The notes beneath the pieces are model-generated. The model made no database searches. It saw only the letters and a program-made list of their open reading frames with translations, and was not told where the DNA came from. From Chthoniobacter flavus (GTDB lineage Bacteria; Verrucomicrobiota; Verrucomicrobiia; Chthoniobacterales; Terrimicrobiaceae), in the NCBI GenBank assembly GCA_945903555.1, contig CAMDOJ010000011.1:1-19170 (forward strand): DNA of 19,170 bases, given 5' to 3'. Of this stretch, positions 1-7,792 are shown one piece after another; position 1 is the first letter of the stretch; every line of letters begins with the position of its first letter. Both the position numbers and the translations under genes were made by a program.

Positions 1-723
1 GTCGACATTTTCCTCACTGCCGATTTCCTGAAGCATGTGGATCACGCCTTCATTCGCGCCGCCGTGGAGCGGGCCCTTGAGGGTTCCGATAGCCGAAGTG
101 ATGGCGGAATACATATCCGAGAGGGTGGCGATGGTGACGCGGGCAGAGAAGGTCGAAGCGTTCATGCCGTGGTCGGCGTGGAGAACGTAAGCGACATCAA
201 GTGTGCGCGTGGCCTCGGCTGTCGGTTCGACGCCATTGAGGAGGTAGAGAAAATGGGCGGCCTCACCGAGATCGGTGCGAACGGCAGGGAGATTGAGTCC
301 ATTGCGAGCGCGGTGAAAATAAGCGGCGATGACCCCAATCTTCGCCGTGATGCTCACTGCGCGGTCGTAGTTGGCGGCGGCGCTTTCGTCCTTCGAGTTT
401 TTATCGTAGAGGCCGAGCATCGAAACGGCCGTGCGAATCACTTCCATCGGGCCGGATTCCTTCGGCACGGAGCGGAGGAAATCCACAACCTGAGAAGGAA
501 GCTCGCGGGCGGAGCGGAGCTTGAGAGAGAGCTCGTCGAGTTGCGCGCGGTTGGGTAATTCTCCATGCCAGAGGAGATGAACAATTTCTTCGTAGGTAGC
601 CTTGCCGGCCAGCTCGTTGATATTGTAACCACCGTAAATGAGAACACCCTCTTGACCGAGAACCTCGCTGAGGCTGGTTGAGTTGGCTACAATTCCTTCG
701 AGTCCTTTTGCGATTACAGGCAT
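1..723 (-). CDS. gltA: Citrate synthase, N-terminal 241 residues (3' end outside window)
   Basis: Condenses acetyl-CoA and oxaloacetate to citrate, the entry step of the TCA cycle, in the cytoplasm. The frame is open from an ATG at 721-723 to the left edge, and starts MPVIAKGLEGIV. Family landmarks are IYGGYNINELA (residues 29-39), the HADHGMNAST block (182-191) and GPLHGGANE (217-225), whose His220 matches the first catalytic histidine of the family. The second catalytic His and the Asp lie beyond the edge, so an intact 3' end cannot be confirmed. The N-terminus lacks a long extra domain, as in the shorter Gram-positive and PVC-type enzymes. It reads away from the RNase P RNA gene on the same strand, whose terminator lies about 80 bp upstream, so it probably has its own promoter in 724-805. 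I am confident of the family; a 2-methylcitrate synthase activity cannot be excluded from this part. Confidence 0.93.
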   Translation of the reverse strand, partial: MPVIAKGLEGIVANSTSLSEVLGQEGVLIYGGYNINELAGKATYEEIVHLLWHGELPNRAQLDELSLKLRSARELPSQVVDFLRSVPKESGPMEVIRTAVSMLGLYDKNSKDESAAANYDRAVSITAKIGVIAAYFHRARNGLNLPAVRTDLGEAAHFLYLLNGVEPTAEATRTLDVAYVLHADHGMNASTFSARVTIATLSDMYSAITSAIGTLKGPLHGGANEGVIHMLQEIGSEENVD

Positions 724-805
724 AGATTTTATTATGTTTGGAGAAAGCGGAGGGATGATGAACGGTTCGAATTCGAAAGAAAAGACATTCCAGCAACGTT
801 TTGGC

Positions 806-844
806 AAAAAAGGACGGGGACACCTCATTTCTGAGGCGCCCCCG
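806..844 (-). terminator. Intrinsic terminator of the RNase P RNA gene
   Basis: On the minus strand a 13-bp stem (arms 832-844 and 815-827, two G-T pairs, the rest Watson-Crick) closes a GAAA tetraloop at 828-831. It is followed by TCC and six T residues (806-811). It sits directly after the 3' end of the RNase P RNA and separates that transcript from gltA. This is the clearest terminator in the window. Confidence 0.9.
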
Positions 845-1280
845 CTTGGGGATGGCTGTAAGCCGGATTCTGTCCGGCCGATGGCTTGCGCCACCGGCGT
901 GGACGGTCATTTGTCTTGCCCCACACCTTGCGGCGGGAGGCAGCCCTTGCGGGCTGCGACCAATACCCGGAGAGTCCCGCCGCTTGCGCGGCGAAGCGGG
1001 CAGGCGACCCGATCCTCTCCTGTTCTGTCTTGCACCACATGGGGTTTTTCGTGCCCCCTCGCTTGCGCTTGGGGCGGTGGGCTCTTACCCCGCCTTTTCA
1101 CCCTTACCGACACGCTTGCGCGCAACGGCGGTTTGTTTTCTGTGACACTTTCCGTCAACCGCAGCTTTCGCTTCGGTTTCCCGCGTGTTCTCCACGGCAT
1201 GATGCCTTATGGTGTCCGGACTTTCCTCTCTGCGCAGCCTTGCGGCATACCCAGAGCGACCGTCCGCCATCACAGGTTAA
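845..1280 (-). ncRNA. rnpB: RNase P RNA (bacterial class A type)
   Basis: This is the catalytic RNA of ribonuclease P, which matures the 5' ends of tRNAs. Two universally conserved blocks are present on the minus strand: AGAGGAAAGTCCGGAC near the 5' end (plus 1214-1229) and ACAGAATCCGGCTTACAG near the 3' end (plus 856-873). GATGGC (1266-1271) and GCCATC (851-856) can pair as the P1 helix that closes the molecule. Between them are several GC-rich hairpins typical of the specificity domain. About 430 nt is a little longer than the usual 350-400 nt class A RNA. The exact ends are uncertain by 10-20 nt, mainly at the 5' side. The open frames that cross this region have no protein-like character. 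Confidence 0.93.
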
Positions 1281-1326
1281 GGTAATCAACGCCCAAGGAT
1301 GCGCAAGACGTCAATTTCGGGAAGCG

Positions 1327-2313
1327 TCAGAGTAATTCGGCGATTTGAATGGCGTTGAGGGCGGCTCCTTTGAGCAACTGATCTCCGCAGATCCAGAGAG
1401 CGAGACCATTTTCCATCGCGCAATCGAGTCGAAGACGACCAGCGAAGCAATCGTCCTTCCCTGCCGAATCCAGAGGCATCGGGTAGCCATCGTCGAGAAA
1501 TTGGAGACCGGGAGCCTTCGAGAGCGTAGAGCGGGCATCCTCGAGGTTGACGGGTTTTTCAAATTCCGCACTCACGGCGATCGAGTGGGCGCGGTAGACA
1601 GGCGTTCTCACGCAGGTGACGGAGGCTTTGAAATTGGGCAGATGCATGATGCGGCGGCCCTCATTTTGCATTTTCATTTCCTCTTTCGTGTAGCCGGTAT
1701 CGAGGAAGGCATCGACGTGCGGGATCACGTTAAAGGCGATCTGGTGAGGGAATATCTCCTTCAGGATCGGCTTGTGCTTCGCTACAGCATCGGTCTGATG
1801 GCGGAGCTCATCGATCGCGCGGGCACCGGCTCCAGAGACAGCTTGGTAGCTGGAGGCAAAAATCCGCTTCAAACCGAATTGGCGGTGCAATGGGTAGAGC
1901 GCAAGGAGGGTGATCGCTGTGGTGCAATTCGGATTGGCTAGGATACCCTTATGGTTTTTGACATCGGTGCCGTTGATTTCGGGAACGACAAGCGGCACGT
2001 CGGCGTGCATGCGAAAGGCGGAGGAATTATCCACCACGACAGCCCCGTTCCGGACAGCCTCCGGCGCAAAATCGCGAGAGATCGCTCCCCCCGCGCTAAA
2101 AATCGCAATGTCGATGTCCTCAAACGAATTCATATGAAGCGGCTGGATCGTGTGGGATTCTCCTCGGAAAGTGAGCGTCTTACCGGAGGATCGCGGCGAG
2201 GCTAGGAGGCGAAGGCTCGACACCGGGAAGTTACGGCGTTCCATGACACGAAGCATTTCAACTCCAACAGCTCCAGACGCACCAACGATTGCGACACGAT
2301 AGGATTTCGACAT
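1327..2313 (-). CDS. asd: Aspartate-semialdehyde dehydrogenase
   Basis: Reduces L-aspartyl-4-phosphate to aspartate semialdehyde with NADPH. This is the branch point to lysine/diaminopimelate, threonine and methionine, and so also to peptidoglycan. The 328-residue protein has the N-terminal NADP loop GASGAVG (11-17), the catalytic cysteine in NPNCTTA (Cys130), the SYQAVSGAG stretch (155-163), and RTPVYRAHS (236-244) with the substrate-binding Arg236 and catalytic His243. Length and motif spacing fit a complete enzyme. No Shine-Dalgarno sequence is visible before the ATG. The start is only 13 bp from the divergent L,D-transpeptidase start, so its promoter must lie within that neighbour's 5' coding region. 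No lysC, dapA or hom lies beside it. Confidence 0.96.
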   Translation of the reverse strand: MSKSYRVAIVGASGAVGVEMLRVMERRNFPVSSLRLLASPRSSGKTLTFRGESHTIQPLHMNSFEDIDIAIFSAGGAISRDFAPEAVRNGAVVVDNSSAFRMHADVPLVVPEINGTDVKNHKGILANPNCTTAITLLALYPLHRQFGLKRIFASSYQAVSGAGARAIDELRHQTDAVAKHKPILKEIFPHQIAFNVIPHVDAFLDTGYTKEEMKMQNEGRRIMHLPNFKASVTCVRTPVYRAHSIAVSAEFEKPVNLEDARSTLSKAPGLQFLDDGYPMPLDSAGKDDCFAGRLRLDCAMENGLALWICGDQLLKGAALNAIQIAELL

Positions 2314-2326
2314 AGTATTTAATTAT

Positions 2327-2809
2327 ATGGTTACAGAATTAGATGCCCCTCCAAGCTCTGGGAACTGGGAGGTCCTCGTGGACATAGGGGAGCAGTGCGT
2401 TCATCTTCTAACAAATGGAAGCCGGGTCAAGTCTTGGCCTGCATCCACCTCCAAGTTTGGGATTGGATTCGAGGCGGGCAGTAATAAAACACCGACGGGC
2501 AACTTCCTTGTTGCTGAGAAAATCGGGGCAGAGGCACCGCTTTGGACTGAATTCCAAAGCCGCCAACCGACGGGACGCATCGCAGAACCAGGTGGCGAGC
2601 AAGACGGGATTCTCAGCCGCATTCTCTGGCTTGAGGGCGCAGACGATGAAAATGCGAATACCAAGGAACGCTACATTTATTTCCACGGGACCAACCGCGA
2701 AGACCTCATCGGCACGCCCGCGAGTCACGGCTGCGTGAGGCTTCGCAATGCGGATATCGCGGAGCTTTTCGATTTGATCCCAATCGGTACGCGCGTCCGC
2801 ATCGCTTGA
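2327..2809 (+). CDS. Small L,D-transpeptidase (YkuD fold), no signal peptide
   Basis: L,D-transpeptidases form 3-3 cross-links in peptidoglycan or attach proteins to it, using an active-site cysteine. The 160-residue protein has a beta-rich N-terminus, KTPTGNF (54-60), His120 in YFHGTN, and the signature SHGCVRLRN (133-141) with catalytic Cys136. The whole length is the catalytic domain: no LysM or other binding domain is visible. No hydrophobic signal peptide is present, which is odd for an enzyme with a periplasmic substrate. The ATG at 2327 has no Shine-Dalgarno. An in-frame GTG at 2378 has GGGAGG five bases upstream, but starting there would cut into the first beta strand, so I keep the ATG. 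It diverges from asd, whose pathway supplies diaminopimelate, the residue this enzyme family cross-links. Confidence 0.88.
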   Translation: MVTELDAPPSSGNWEVLVDIGEQCVHLLTNGSRVKSWPASTSKFGIGFEAGSNKTPTGNFLVAEKIGAEAPLWTEFQSRQPTGRIAEPGGEQDGILSRILWLEGADDENANTKERYIYFHGTNREDLIGTPASHGCVRLRNADIAELFDLIPIGTRVRIA

Positions 2810-2829
2810 TCGTATACGACTGCGCCGAT

Positions 2830-5118
2830 TTATTTGTGGTATTTTTGGCCGTTCAAAAATCCCTGCACTTCATATCCCGTGCGCGAGACATGGATGAGGA
2901 CGGCACCAGCTTCATCCTGCCGGAAAAGCGAGATCCCTCGACCGTGAAGCCATTGAGCCCAGTCCGGATCGACCTGCTCATGCTCGGTAAATTCGCCTCG
3001 CCTCGAGACAACGATGACCGATGGGCGAACAGCTTCAATAAAGCCTGCATCCGGCAGGATGCCGGAATGATGATGCCCTAATACAAGGATATCCGAAGCC
3101 AGTTCGTTTGGGCGAGTTTCGAGAAGGTTCCGAAATGTGTTAGGACCGGAATCGGAGAGAAAGAGGACGCGGGCTTGCGGTGTCTCGAAACGCGCGACCA
3201 ACGCCTTGTCATCTGCCAAGCCTGCACCAAGGCCGAGGGGCGGATGCAGGATCTTCCATTTTGCACTAGGATGGATATCGATCTCGTCCCCAGCGAACTG
3301 AAGGGACTTGGGAATCCCCGATTTCTGTAGCCATTCATGAAGCTGCTTCCGTGACCGCGACCGATCCCCTAGCGGGGAATCCACAATGTGAGGCGGTCGG
3401 CCAGCGCCCAGCAAACTCACCGCTCCTCCCATGCGGCGCGCATCCCCATGCGAGACGATGAAGCCATCCACCGAGTCCCTTCCCCTCTCCCGCATCCAAG
3501 GGAGGATGGTATTTTTGAAATCCCTCGCCGACCCGCAATCTAGAAGCCAGAGCCGATTTCCTGACTCCGCCGCAACCGCGCCGCCATTGGCAAAATCAAA
3601 GATCGTGATCGCCGCCGGCGCCTTATCCAAAGAACCAAAGAGAACACTCGATCCCGGAAGCGCTGCACAGGCTTGAACGACCAGGAGGAGCAACTTGATG
3701 AGGACCCAATTCGCATTATTAAAAACGGCCGCCACAGCCCCACCCACCAAACCTCCAGCAAGAGCAATGATCGCTGTGGCCATGATTCCAAAGGCGAGTG
3801 GAATAATGATCAGATTCGCCAACAAAGCGGAGAGCGAGACCATGTGAAAATAGAAAATCGTCAGCGGCAGTGAACCTATCCACGCCGCCAAAGAAACCGA
3901 GACGGCATCCGCGATCCCTTCCCCGCAAGTGTGGCCCCACTTTTGCCAGTGCGTCCAAAGCGGAATGGGAATGAACGGATCGGGCTGAACTTTTTTACGC
4001 AATCGATCACGTATGGGCGTGGCAAAAAGAAGGATTCCAGCCACGACAACAAAAGAGAGCTGAAAGCCGGGATTGAAAAGCTCATTTGTGGATTGAACAA
4101 GAATCAGAAACCCTGCCGCGCAAAGGGAATTGATCGCCATCGGTTGTCTCCACGAGATCATACCCAACAGAAAAATCGCCGACATCCCCGCCGCGCGAAT
4201 GCTCGAGGGCTTCCACCCCGTAATGAGGGCATAAAAAAAGAGCGCTGGAATAATCACGAACACCGCCGTGCGACGACTTGCTCCCACCAATCGCAGCGCC
4301 TGCCAGAAAATCACAGCGATCATACCCACATGAAGACCCGAAACAGAAAACAAATGGAACGTCCCTGTTTCGCGAAATTGATCCTGCAACGAATCCGGGA
4401 TATCTGAAGTCGCCCCCAAGACCATTCCCACGAGCAAATCACAAACAACAGGATCTCCCTCAATGCCCTCACGAAGAGTGGCCTCCATCCACTTACTGCA
4501 GGAGTCGGCTGCACGTAGCAGGCGAAAACCCGCCGCCCGCTCAAGAATGGTGAACCCCTCGCCAGCCGAAGTTTTGATCTCAAATGTGATACCTCGAAGC
4601 GCCAACACTCGCCGTACATCAAGTTGTCCCGGGTTACGCGTCGCAGAAATGGGCTCCAGAATGCCTCGAATCTTGACCCTGTCGCCGCAACGCGGCACTT
4701 CGCCTGTAGCAATCACAGCCACCTTCACCTCTGACTTCAGGATACGACCTTGGATCTCGAGGCTCTCCGTTCTGAGATCAAAGCGGATGCGGTTTTTTGC
4801 GAGGAGGCGAGGCGGGGATGCAATGAGTCCGATGGCTGTGACCTGCAGGTCCGAGGATTTCGCCATCTCCGCGAGCAAGGCCGAAGCGGACTCCCGAGAC
4901 TGCCAGACTTGAAGCACTCCAAATGCCGCTGCTAGGGAAAGAAGCAGCCATGCGGATTTGCGTTTCCAGACCCAAACGCCCATGGCCATGACCGCAAGAC
5001 CAATAAAGAAAGTCGATGCGATCTGCGCGAGCGAAGCTGAAACAATGCCCAGCGTGGCGGCGAACAATAATCCCGCAAAAGGCCATCGCCGCAACCACAA
5101 CGAGGACTCTCCTACCAT
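2830..5118 (-). CDS. comEC: ComEC/Rec2-family DNA-uptake channel with degenerate lactamase-like domain
   Basis: ComEC is the inner-membrane channel that takes single-stranded DNA into the cytoplasm during natural transformation. The 762-residue protein has the full three-part layout: N-terminal membrane segments and OB-like DUF4131 region (about 10-190), the multi-spanning Competence domain (about 220-500) with HLFSVSGLHVGM (255-266), GWKPSSIRAA (301-310) and NPGFQLSF (349-356), and a C-terminal metallo-beta-lactamase-like domain (about 505-750). The metal motif usually read as HxDxDH is here HGDARR (557-562), so the second Asp and His are replaced by arginines. A later GHHHSG (681-686) remains. 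The nuclease-like activity proposed for this domain may therefore be lost. Its 3' end faces the L,D-transpeptidase with a 20-bp gap and no visible terminator. No other competence gene is in the window. Confidence 0.93.
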   Translation of the reverse strand: MVGESSLWLRRWPFAGLLFAATLGIVSASLAQIASTFFIGLAVMAMGVWVWKRKSAWLLLSLAAAFGVLQVWQSRESASALLAEMAKSSDLQVTAIGLIASPPRLLAKNRIRFDLRTESLEIQGRILKSEVKVAVIATGEVPRCGDRVKIRGILEPISATRNPGQLDVRRVLALRGITFEIKTSAGEGFTILERAAGFRLLRAADSCSKWMEATLREGIEGDPVVCDLLVGMVLGATSDIPDSLQDQFRETGTFHLFSVSGLHVGMIAVIFWQALRLVGASRRTAVFVIIPALFFYALITGWKPSSIRAAGMSAIFLLGMISWRQPMAINSLCAAGFLILVQSTNELFNPGFQLSFVVVAGILLFATPIRDRLRKKVQPDPFIPIPLWTHWQKWGHTCGEGIADAVSVSLAAWIGSLPLTIFYFHMVSLSALLANLIIIPLAFGIMATAIIALAGGLVGGAVAAVFNNANWVLIKLLLLVVQACAALPGSSVLFGSLDKAPAAITIFDFANGGAVAAESGNRLWLLDCGSARDFKNTILPWMRERGRDSVDGFIVSHGDARRMGGAVSLLGAGRPPHIVDSPLGDRSRSRKQLHEWLQKSGIPKSLQFAGDEIDIHPSAKWKILHPPLGLGAGLADDKALVARFETPQARVLFLSDSGPNTFRNLLETRPNELASDILVLGHHHSGILPDAGFIEAVRPSVIVVSRRGEFTEHEQVDPDWAQWLHGRGISLFRQDEAGAVLIHVSRTGYEVQGFLNGQKYHK

Positions 5119-5397
5119 GGCGCACGAAAATCACCGACCGTCTGGGTGGAGCAAAATCGACCGTCCAAGAGATGCCTGGTATCCCGAATCGCAGAACCCA
5201 TGCGGTGAAGGAGGATTTTTATTGAAGGATTGCGCATGTTGGGTCTCTGCCACGCCCGACCGAATGCATTTTTTATTTAGTGGGCGGACTGGATCATTGC
5301 AAACAAATCACAAACGGCGGAGCTTCGCGATGCCGAAGGGCAAAGGTTTTTTCTGTTTAATCTTGCTAGTTAGGTGAGGGTTTTTTATCACCCTGCC
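5119..5397. other. Intergenic region between divergent comEC and the SUMF1-like gene
   Basis: These 279 bp separate two divergent genes and should contain both promoters. I see no convincing -35/-10 pair, riboswitch, terminator or RNA gene. A GTG at 5374 extends the SUMF1-like frame by eight codons but has no good ribosome binding site. GCGGAGCTTCGC near 5321 is a short palindrome with one G-T pair and is probably chance. Confidence 0.5.
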
Positions 5398-6114
5398 ATG
5401 ATTTCCAATCCCATCACCTCTTCCGTTCCTGCATCTAAAGATGCGCCTTTCGTTAATGGTTTGGGCATGCCGTTTGTCCCTGTGCCGCGTTTCAGTACTC
5501 TTTTTTGCGTTTGGCCAGTTCGCGCCAGTGATTACCAAGCCTATGCTTCCGAAAAAGGCACTGATCTTCCGCGGCAGGCTGCTGGTAGCACATCGGATCA
5601 TCCCGTCGTGAATGTCACATGGAATGAAGCTGGGGCTTTTTGCGAATGGCTCACCCAGCGCGAGCGTGCGGCAGGGTCGATTGGCGCGGATATCGAGTAC
5701 CGCCTACCAAGCGATCTCGAGTGGAGCGCGGCTGTGGGACTACCTGCTGAGCCAGAATCCAACCCCGAAAAACGGAGCGGACAAGCAGAGGGATATCCCT
5801 GGGGCTCCGCATGGCCACCCGCAAAAAATGTCGGAAACTATTCTCAAGAACTCGGCGTGGATTCCTTTGAGTTCACCTCGCCTGTTGGAAGTTTCCCTGA
5901 AAACGAATTGGGGATTTTTGATTTGGGCGGCAACGTTTGGGAATGGTGCCAAGATCGCTTCGAGCGCACTAGTGATTGCCGCGTGCTTCGCGGAGCTTCG
6001 TGGTTCAATGGCTATGCCGATCGCTTGAAGTCCTCTTTCCGGAATGACGTGGGCCTGCCCGACTCCCGATTCACGAGCTTTGGGTTCCGCGTCGTCTTAG
6101 GCCCCGCTCTTTAA
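5398..6114 (+). CDS. SUMF1/FGE-fold protein lacking the formylglycine cysteines
   Basis: The fold is that of the formylglycine-generating enzyme / EgtB / PvdO superfamily (C-type-lectin-like). Landmarks in the 238-residue protein are GLGMPFVPVP (21-30), HPVVNVTWNEAGAFCEWL (68-85), YRLPSDLEWSAA (101-112), LGGNVWEWCQD (176-186), RVLRGASW (195-202) and the terminal FGFRVV (228-233). In true sulfatase-activating enzymes, two cysteines follow the RGGS-like motif. Here the stretch after RGASW reads FNGYADRL and has none, so sulfatase activation is unlikely. A binding or structural role, or another activity, is possible. I chose ATG 5398 over the upstream GTG 5374 because the conserved part begins well after it and the extension looks non-conserved. 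No signal peptide is visible. No sulfatase or substrate gene is nearby, so the function is unknown. Confidence 0.85.
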   Translation: MISNPITSSVPASKDAPFVNGLGMPFVPVPRFSTLFCVWPVRASDYQAYASEKGTDLPRQAAGSTSDHPVVNVTWNEAGAFCEWLTQRERAAGSIGADIEYRLPSDLEWSAAVGLPAEPESNPEKRSGQAEGYPWGSAWPPAKNVGNYSQELGVDSFEFTSPVGSFPENELGIFDLGGNVWEWCQDRFERTSDCRVLRGASWFNGYADRLKSSFRNDVGLPDSRFTSFGFRVVLGPAL

Positions 6115-6135
6115 GATTTAAGAGACCAAGCGCTG

Positions 6136-6597
6136 CTAGAGCTTCAGCTCGGCGGAAGCTAGGATTTCAAGGAAGGATCTGGGCGTGGAGGTGGCGATGA
6201 GTTCGTCCAGGAGATCTGGGCGACTACAAAGCCTCGCTATGCTGCCGACCACGCGCAGGTATTCATTGTTGAACGCACTGGGGATGCCGGCCACAAAAAC
6301 AAAACGCACTTTTTCTGGGATATCATCCGAGTGGAAGCCCGCGCTCAATCTCCCTGCCCCCATCACGAGCGCATTCACCGCGTTGGTGCGGCCATGAGCA
6401 ATCACCACGCCGCAACCGCCTGCGGCAACGGCAGGGGCATTGCGCTGCATCACAGAAATACGTAGCTCCTCCCATTCGGGGACTCGCACATCACCGCGCA
6501 GAGAAAACAAGACTTCCTGAACGGCATCGAGTTGATTTTCTCCCTTCAGAGATAAATGGATGTGCTCGGGCTTAAGTATCTGGGCGATTGAAATCAT
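6136..6597 (-). CDS. PTS EIIA-type phosphocarrier (PtsN/fructose-type IIA domain)
   Basis: EIIA domains accept a phosphate on histidine from HPr. The fructose/mannitol/Ntr group either feeds a sugar permease or, as PtsN, regulates metabolism. The 153-residue protein is a single IIA domain with VVIAHGRTNAV (65-75), His68 being the phosphorylation site, followed by the VRFVFVAGIPS strand typical of the family. No IIB or IIC permease domain is adjacent, so a regulatory PtsN-like role is more likely than transport. The ATG at 6595-6597 overlaps the nadK stop as ATGA (6594-6597), so translation is probably coupled. A longer in-frame extension to 6729 lies wholly inside nadK and is not credible. 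The 3' end converges on the SUMF1-like gene. Confidence 0.85.
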   Translation of the reverse strand: MISIAQILKPEHIHLSLKGENQLDAVQEVLFSLRGDVRVPEWEELRISVMQRNAPAVAAGGCGVVIAHGRTNAVNALVMGAGRLSAGFHSDDIPEKVRFVFVAGIPSAFNNEYLRVVGSIARLCSRPDLLDELIATSTPRSFLEILASAELKL

Positions 6598-7448
6598 AGG
6601 TTGCTTCCGGTCCACTTTAACTTCTGGCGAAGGACTTCGGTGAAGGGTCTTTCGGGTAGCATTGCCAGAGGCAGGACGCGTGTGCTTTTGGATAATTGGA
6701 GAGAGTCGCCATCGGTCATCGGGCACCAACTTTGGGCATCTACCGATACATAGCCGGTCTGGCCGGGTTTACTGACTTGGATATTCACAACGCTCTCGTC
6801 ACTCACCACAACCGAGCGGTTCGTTAATACGTGGGGACAGATCGGCGTCACGACAAGGCAACCGGATTCCGGCATGAGGATCGGGCCGCCAGCCGAAAGA
6901 GAATAGGCTGTCGATCCGGTGGGTGTCGCAACGACGAGGCCGTCGGCGTTGTAATCCGTGAGGGCGGCGCCGCCGAGCGAGACACGGATTTGCACAAGCT
7001 GGGAACGTTCGCCTCGACTGACTACGACATCGTTCAGAGCAAAGAGCGTTTGCACATCGCCACTCGCAAACCGGAGGTCCGCCTTCAAAAGCCCTCGGTA
7101 ACTCAGAATATAATCCTGAGCTCGTATGCATTCTACAGCTCGTTGGATTTCTCCCGCACCCAAGCAGGTCAAAAATCCGAGCGTCCCAATGTTGATGCCA
7201 AAGATCGGAGGAAGCACATCGGTGAGCTTTTGGACAACTCTCAGGATGGTACCATCCCCCCCCATCACCACCAAAAGCCTGCACTGGGCAGCGAGGGCGG
7301 ATTCATCGAGGGCCGAAGATCTTCCGACCAAGGGCGCCGTGCTTCGTTCGAGCAGGTAAGGCATGCTATACCGATCAAGCTCGACAATCATCGCGGAGAC
7401 CACCGAGGCGGATGCCGGTTTTTCAGAATGCGCTATGAGTCCGATCAT
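6594..7448 (-). CDS. nadK: NAD kinase
   Basis: Phosphorylates NAD to NADP with ATP or polyphosphate and sets the cell's NADP pool. Counting from the ATG at 7446-7448, the 284-residue protein has MGGDGTIL (62-69, with catalytic Asp65), GINIGTLGF (84-92), the ND pair (139-140) and the long ADGLVVATPTGSTAYSLSAG (168-187). All the canonical NAD kinase motifs are present and the length is normal. The frame also extends 14 codons to a TTG at 7490, but the family usually begins with the short strand seen at MIGLIAHSEKP, so I use the ATG. It is followed by the PTS IIA gene with a 4-nt overlap. It diverges from the two-helix membrane protein at 7577. Confidence 0.95.
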   Translation of the reverse strand: MIGLIAHSEKPASASVVSAMIVELDRYSMPYLLERSTAPLVGRSSALDESALAAQCRLLVVMGGDGTILRVVQKLTDVLPPIFGINIGTLGFLTCLGAGEIQRAVECIRAQDYILSYRGLLKADLRFASGDVQTLFALNDVVVSRGERSQLVQIRVSLGGAALTDYNADGLVVATPTGSTAYSLSAGGPILMPESGCLVVTPICPHVLTNRSVVVSDESVVNIQVSKPGQTGYVSVDAQSWCPMTDGDSLQLSKSTRVLPLAMLPERPFTEVLRQKLKWTGSNL

Positions 7449-7517
7449 CGGATCTGGTGCTGGAAAGTCATGGATAAGGGAGTAATGCAAACCTAGCCAC
7501 CAAAAGCAACGTCAACA

Positions 7518-7546
7518 TGCAAGTCTGGAGCGAGGTATCACTTGCA
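7518..7546. repeat. Inverted repeat in the nadK / membrane-protein intergenic region
   Basis: TGCAAGT (7518-7524) and ACTTGCA (7540-7546) are perfect 7-bp inverted arms separated by 15 bp. They lie within the 128-bp region between the divergent nadK and small membrane-protein genes. This could be an operator or chance. Confidence 0.3.
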
Positions 7547-7576
7547 AGAGCCCCATAGCCATTCGATATTCCGGTA

Positions 7577-7792
7577 ATGAATGAGAGACAAGGATCAGCA
7601 GGAAATGTAATCGCGGCCCTGTGCAGTATTTTTGTTCCAGGTCTAGGGCAGTTGGTTCAGGGCCGGATTCTTGGGGCGATTGTTTTTTTTATTGGATCGC
7701 TTGCTGTTTGGCTCATCAGCTTCGGACTGCTGGGCTGGATCGTTCACATCTGGGCGTGCATCAATGCCGCGCTCTGGAAACCAAGGGGTTGA
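7577..7792 (+). CDS. Small two-helix membrane protein (TM2-like)
   Basis: The 71-residue protein has two predicted membrane segments, about residues 9-28 and 33-62, joined by a short polar turn. The motif PGLGQLVQGR (21-30) followed by a hydrophobic run resembles the PGxGQxYxG turn of TM2-domain and related small membrane proteins. The function of these proteins is unknown. The stop (7790-7792) is one base before the aldehyde dehydrogenase ATG (7794), and the ribosome binding site of that gene (AAGGGG, 7783-7788) lies inside this frame, so the two genes are very likely one transcript. The start at 7577 has no clear Shine-Dalgarno but is the first in-frame ATG. It could be an accessory membrane protein of the downstream gene, but nothing shows this. 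Confidence 0.72.
   Translation: MNERQGSAGNVIAALCSIFVPGLGQLVQGRILGAIVFFIGSLAVWLISFGLLGWIVHIWACINAALWKPRG

Noticed and set aside
683..1335. Several long open frames on both strands across the RNase P RNA
   Set aside because: The region is fully explained by the RNA's conserved blocks and terminator; the translations are Arg/Pro/Cys-rich and unlike proteins.
1345..1941. Long plus-strand frame opposite asd, and similar long frames opposite pyrC, queE and nadK
   Set aside because: Mirror-frame shadows of well-identified genes; compositions are Arg/His/Gly-rich without motifs.
5374..5397. Upstream GTG start for the SUMF1-like gene
   Set aside because: No ribosome binding site at usable spacing, and the added residues (RVFYHPA) are not family-like; ATG 5398 is preferred.
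7449..7490. TTG start extending NAD kinase by 14 codons
   Set aside because: The family begins at the first beta strand just after the ATG at 7448, and the extension has no recognisable content.
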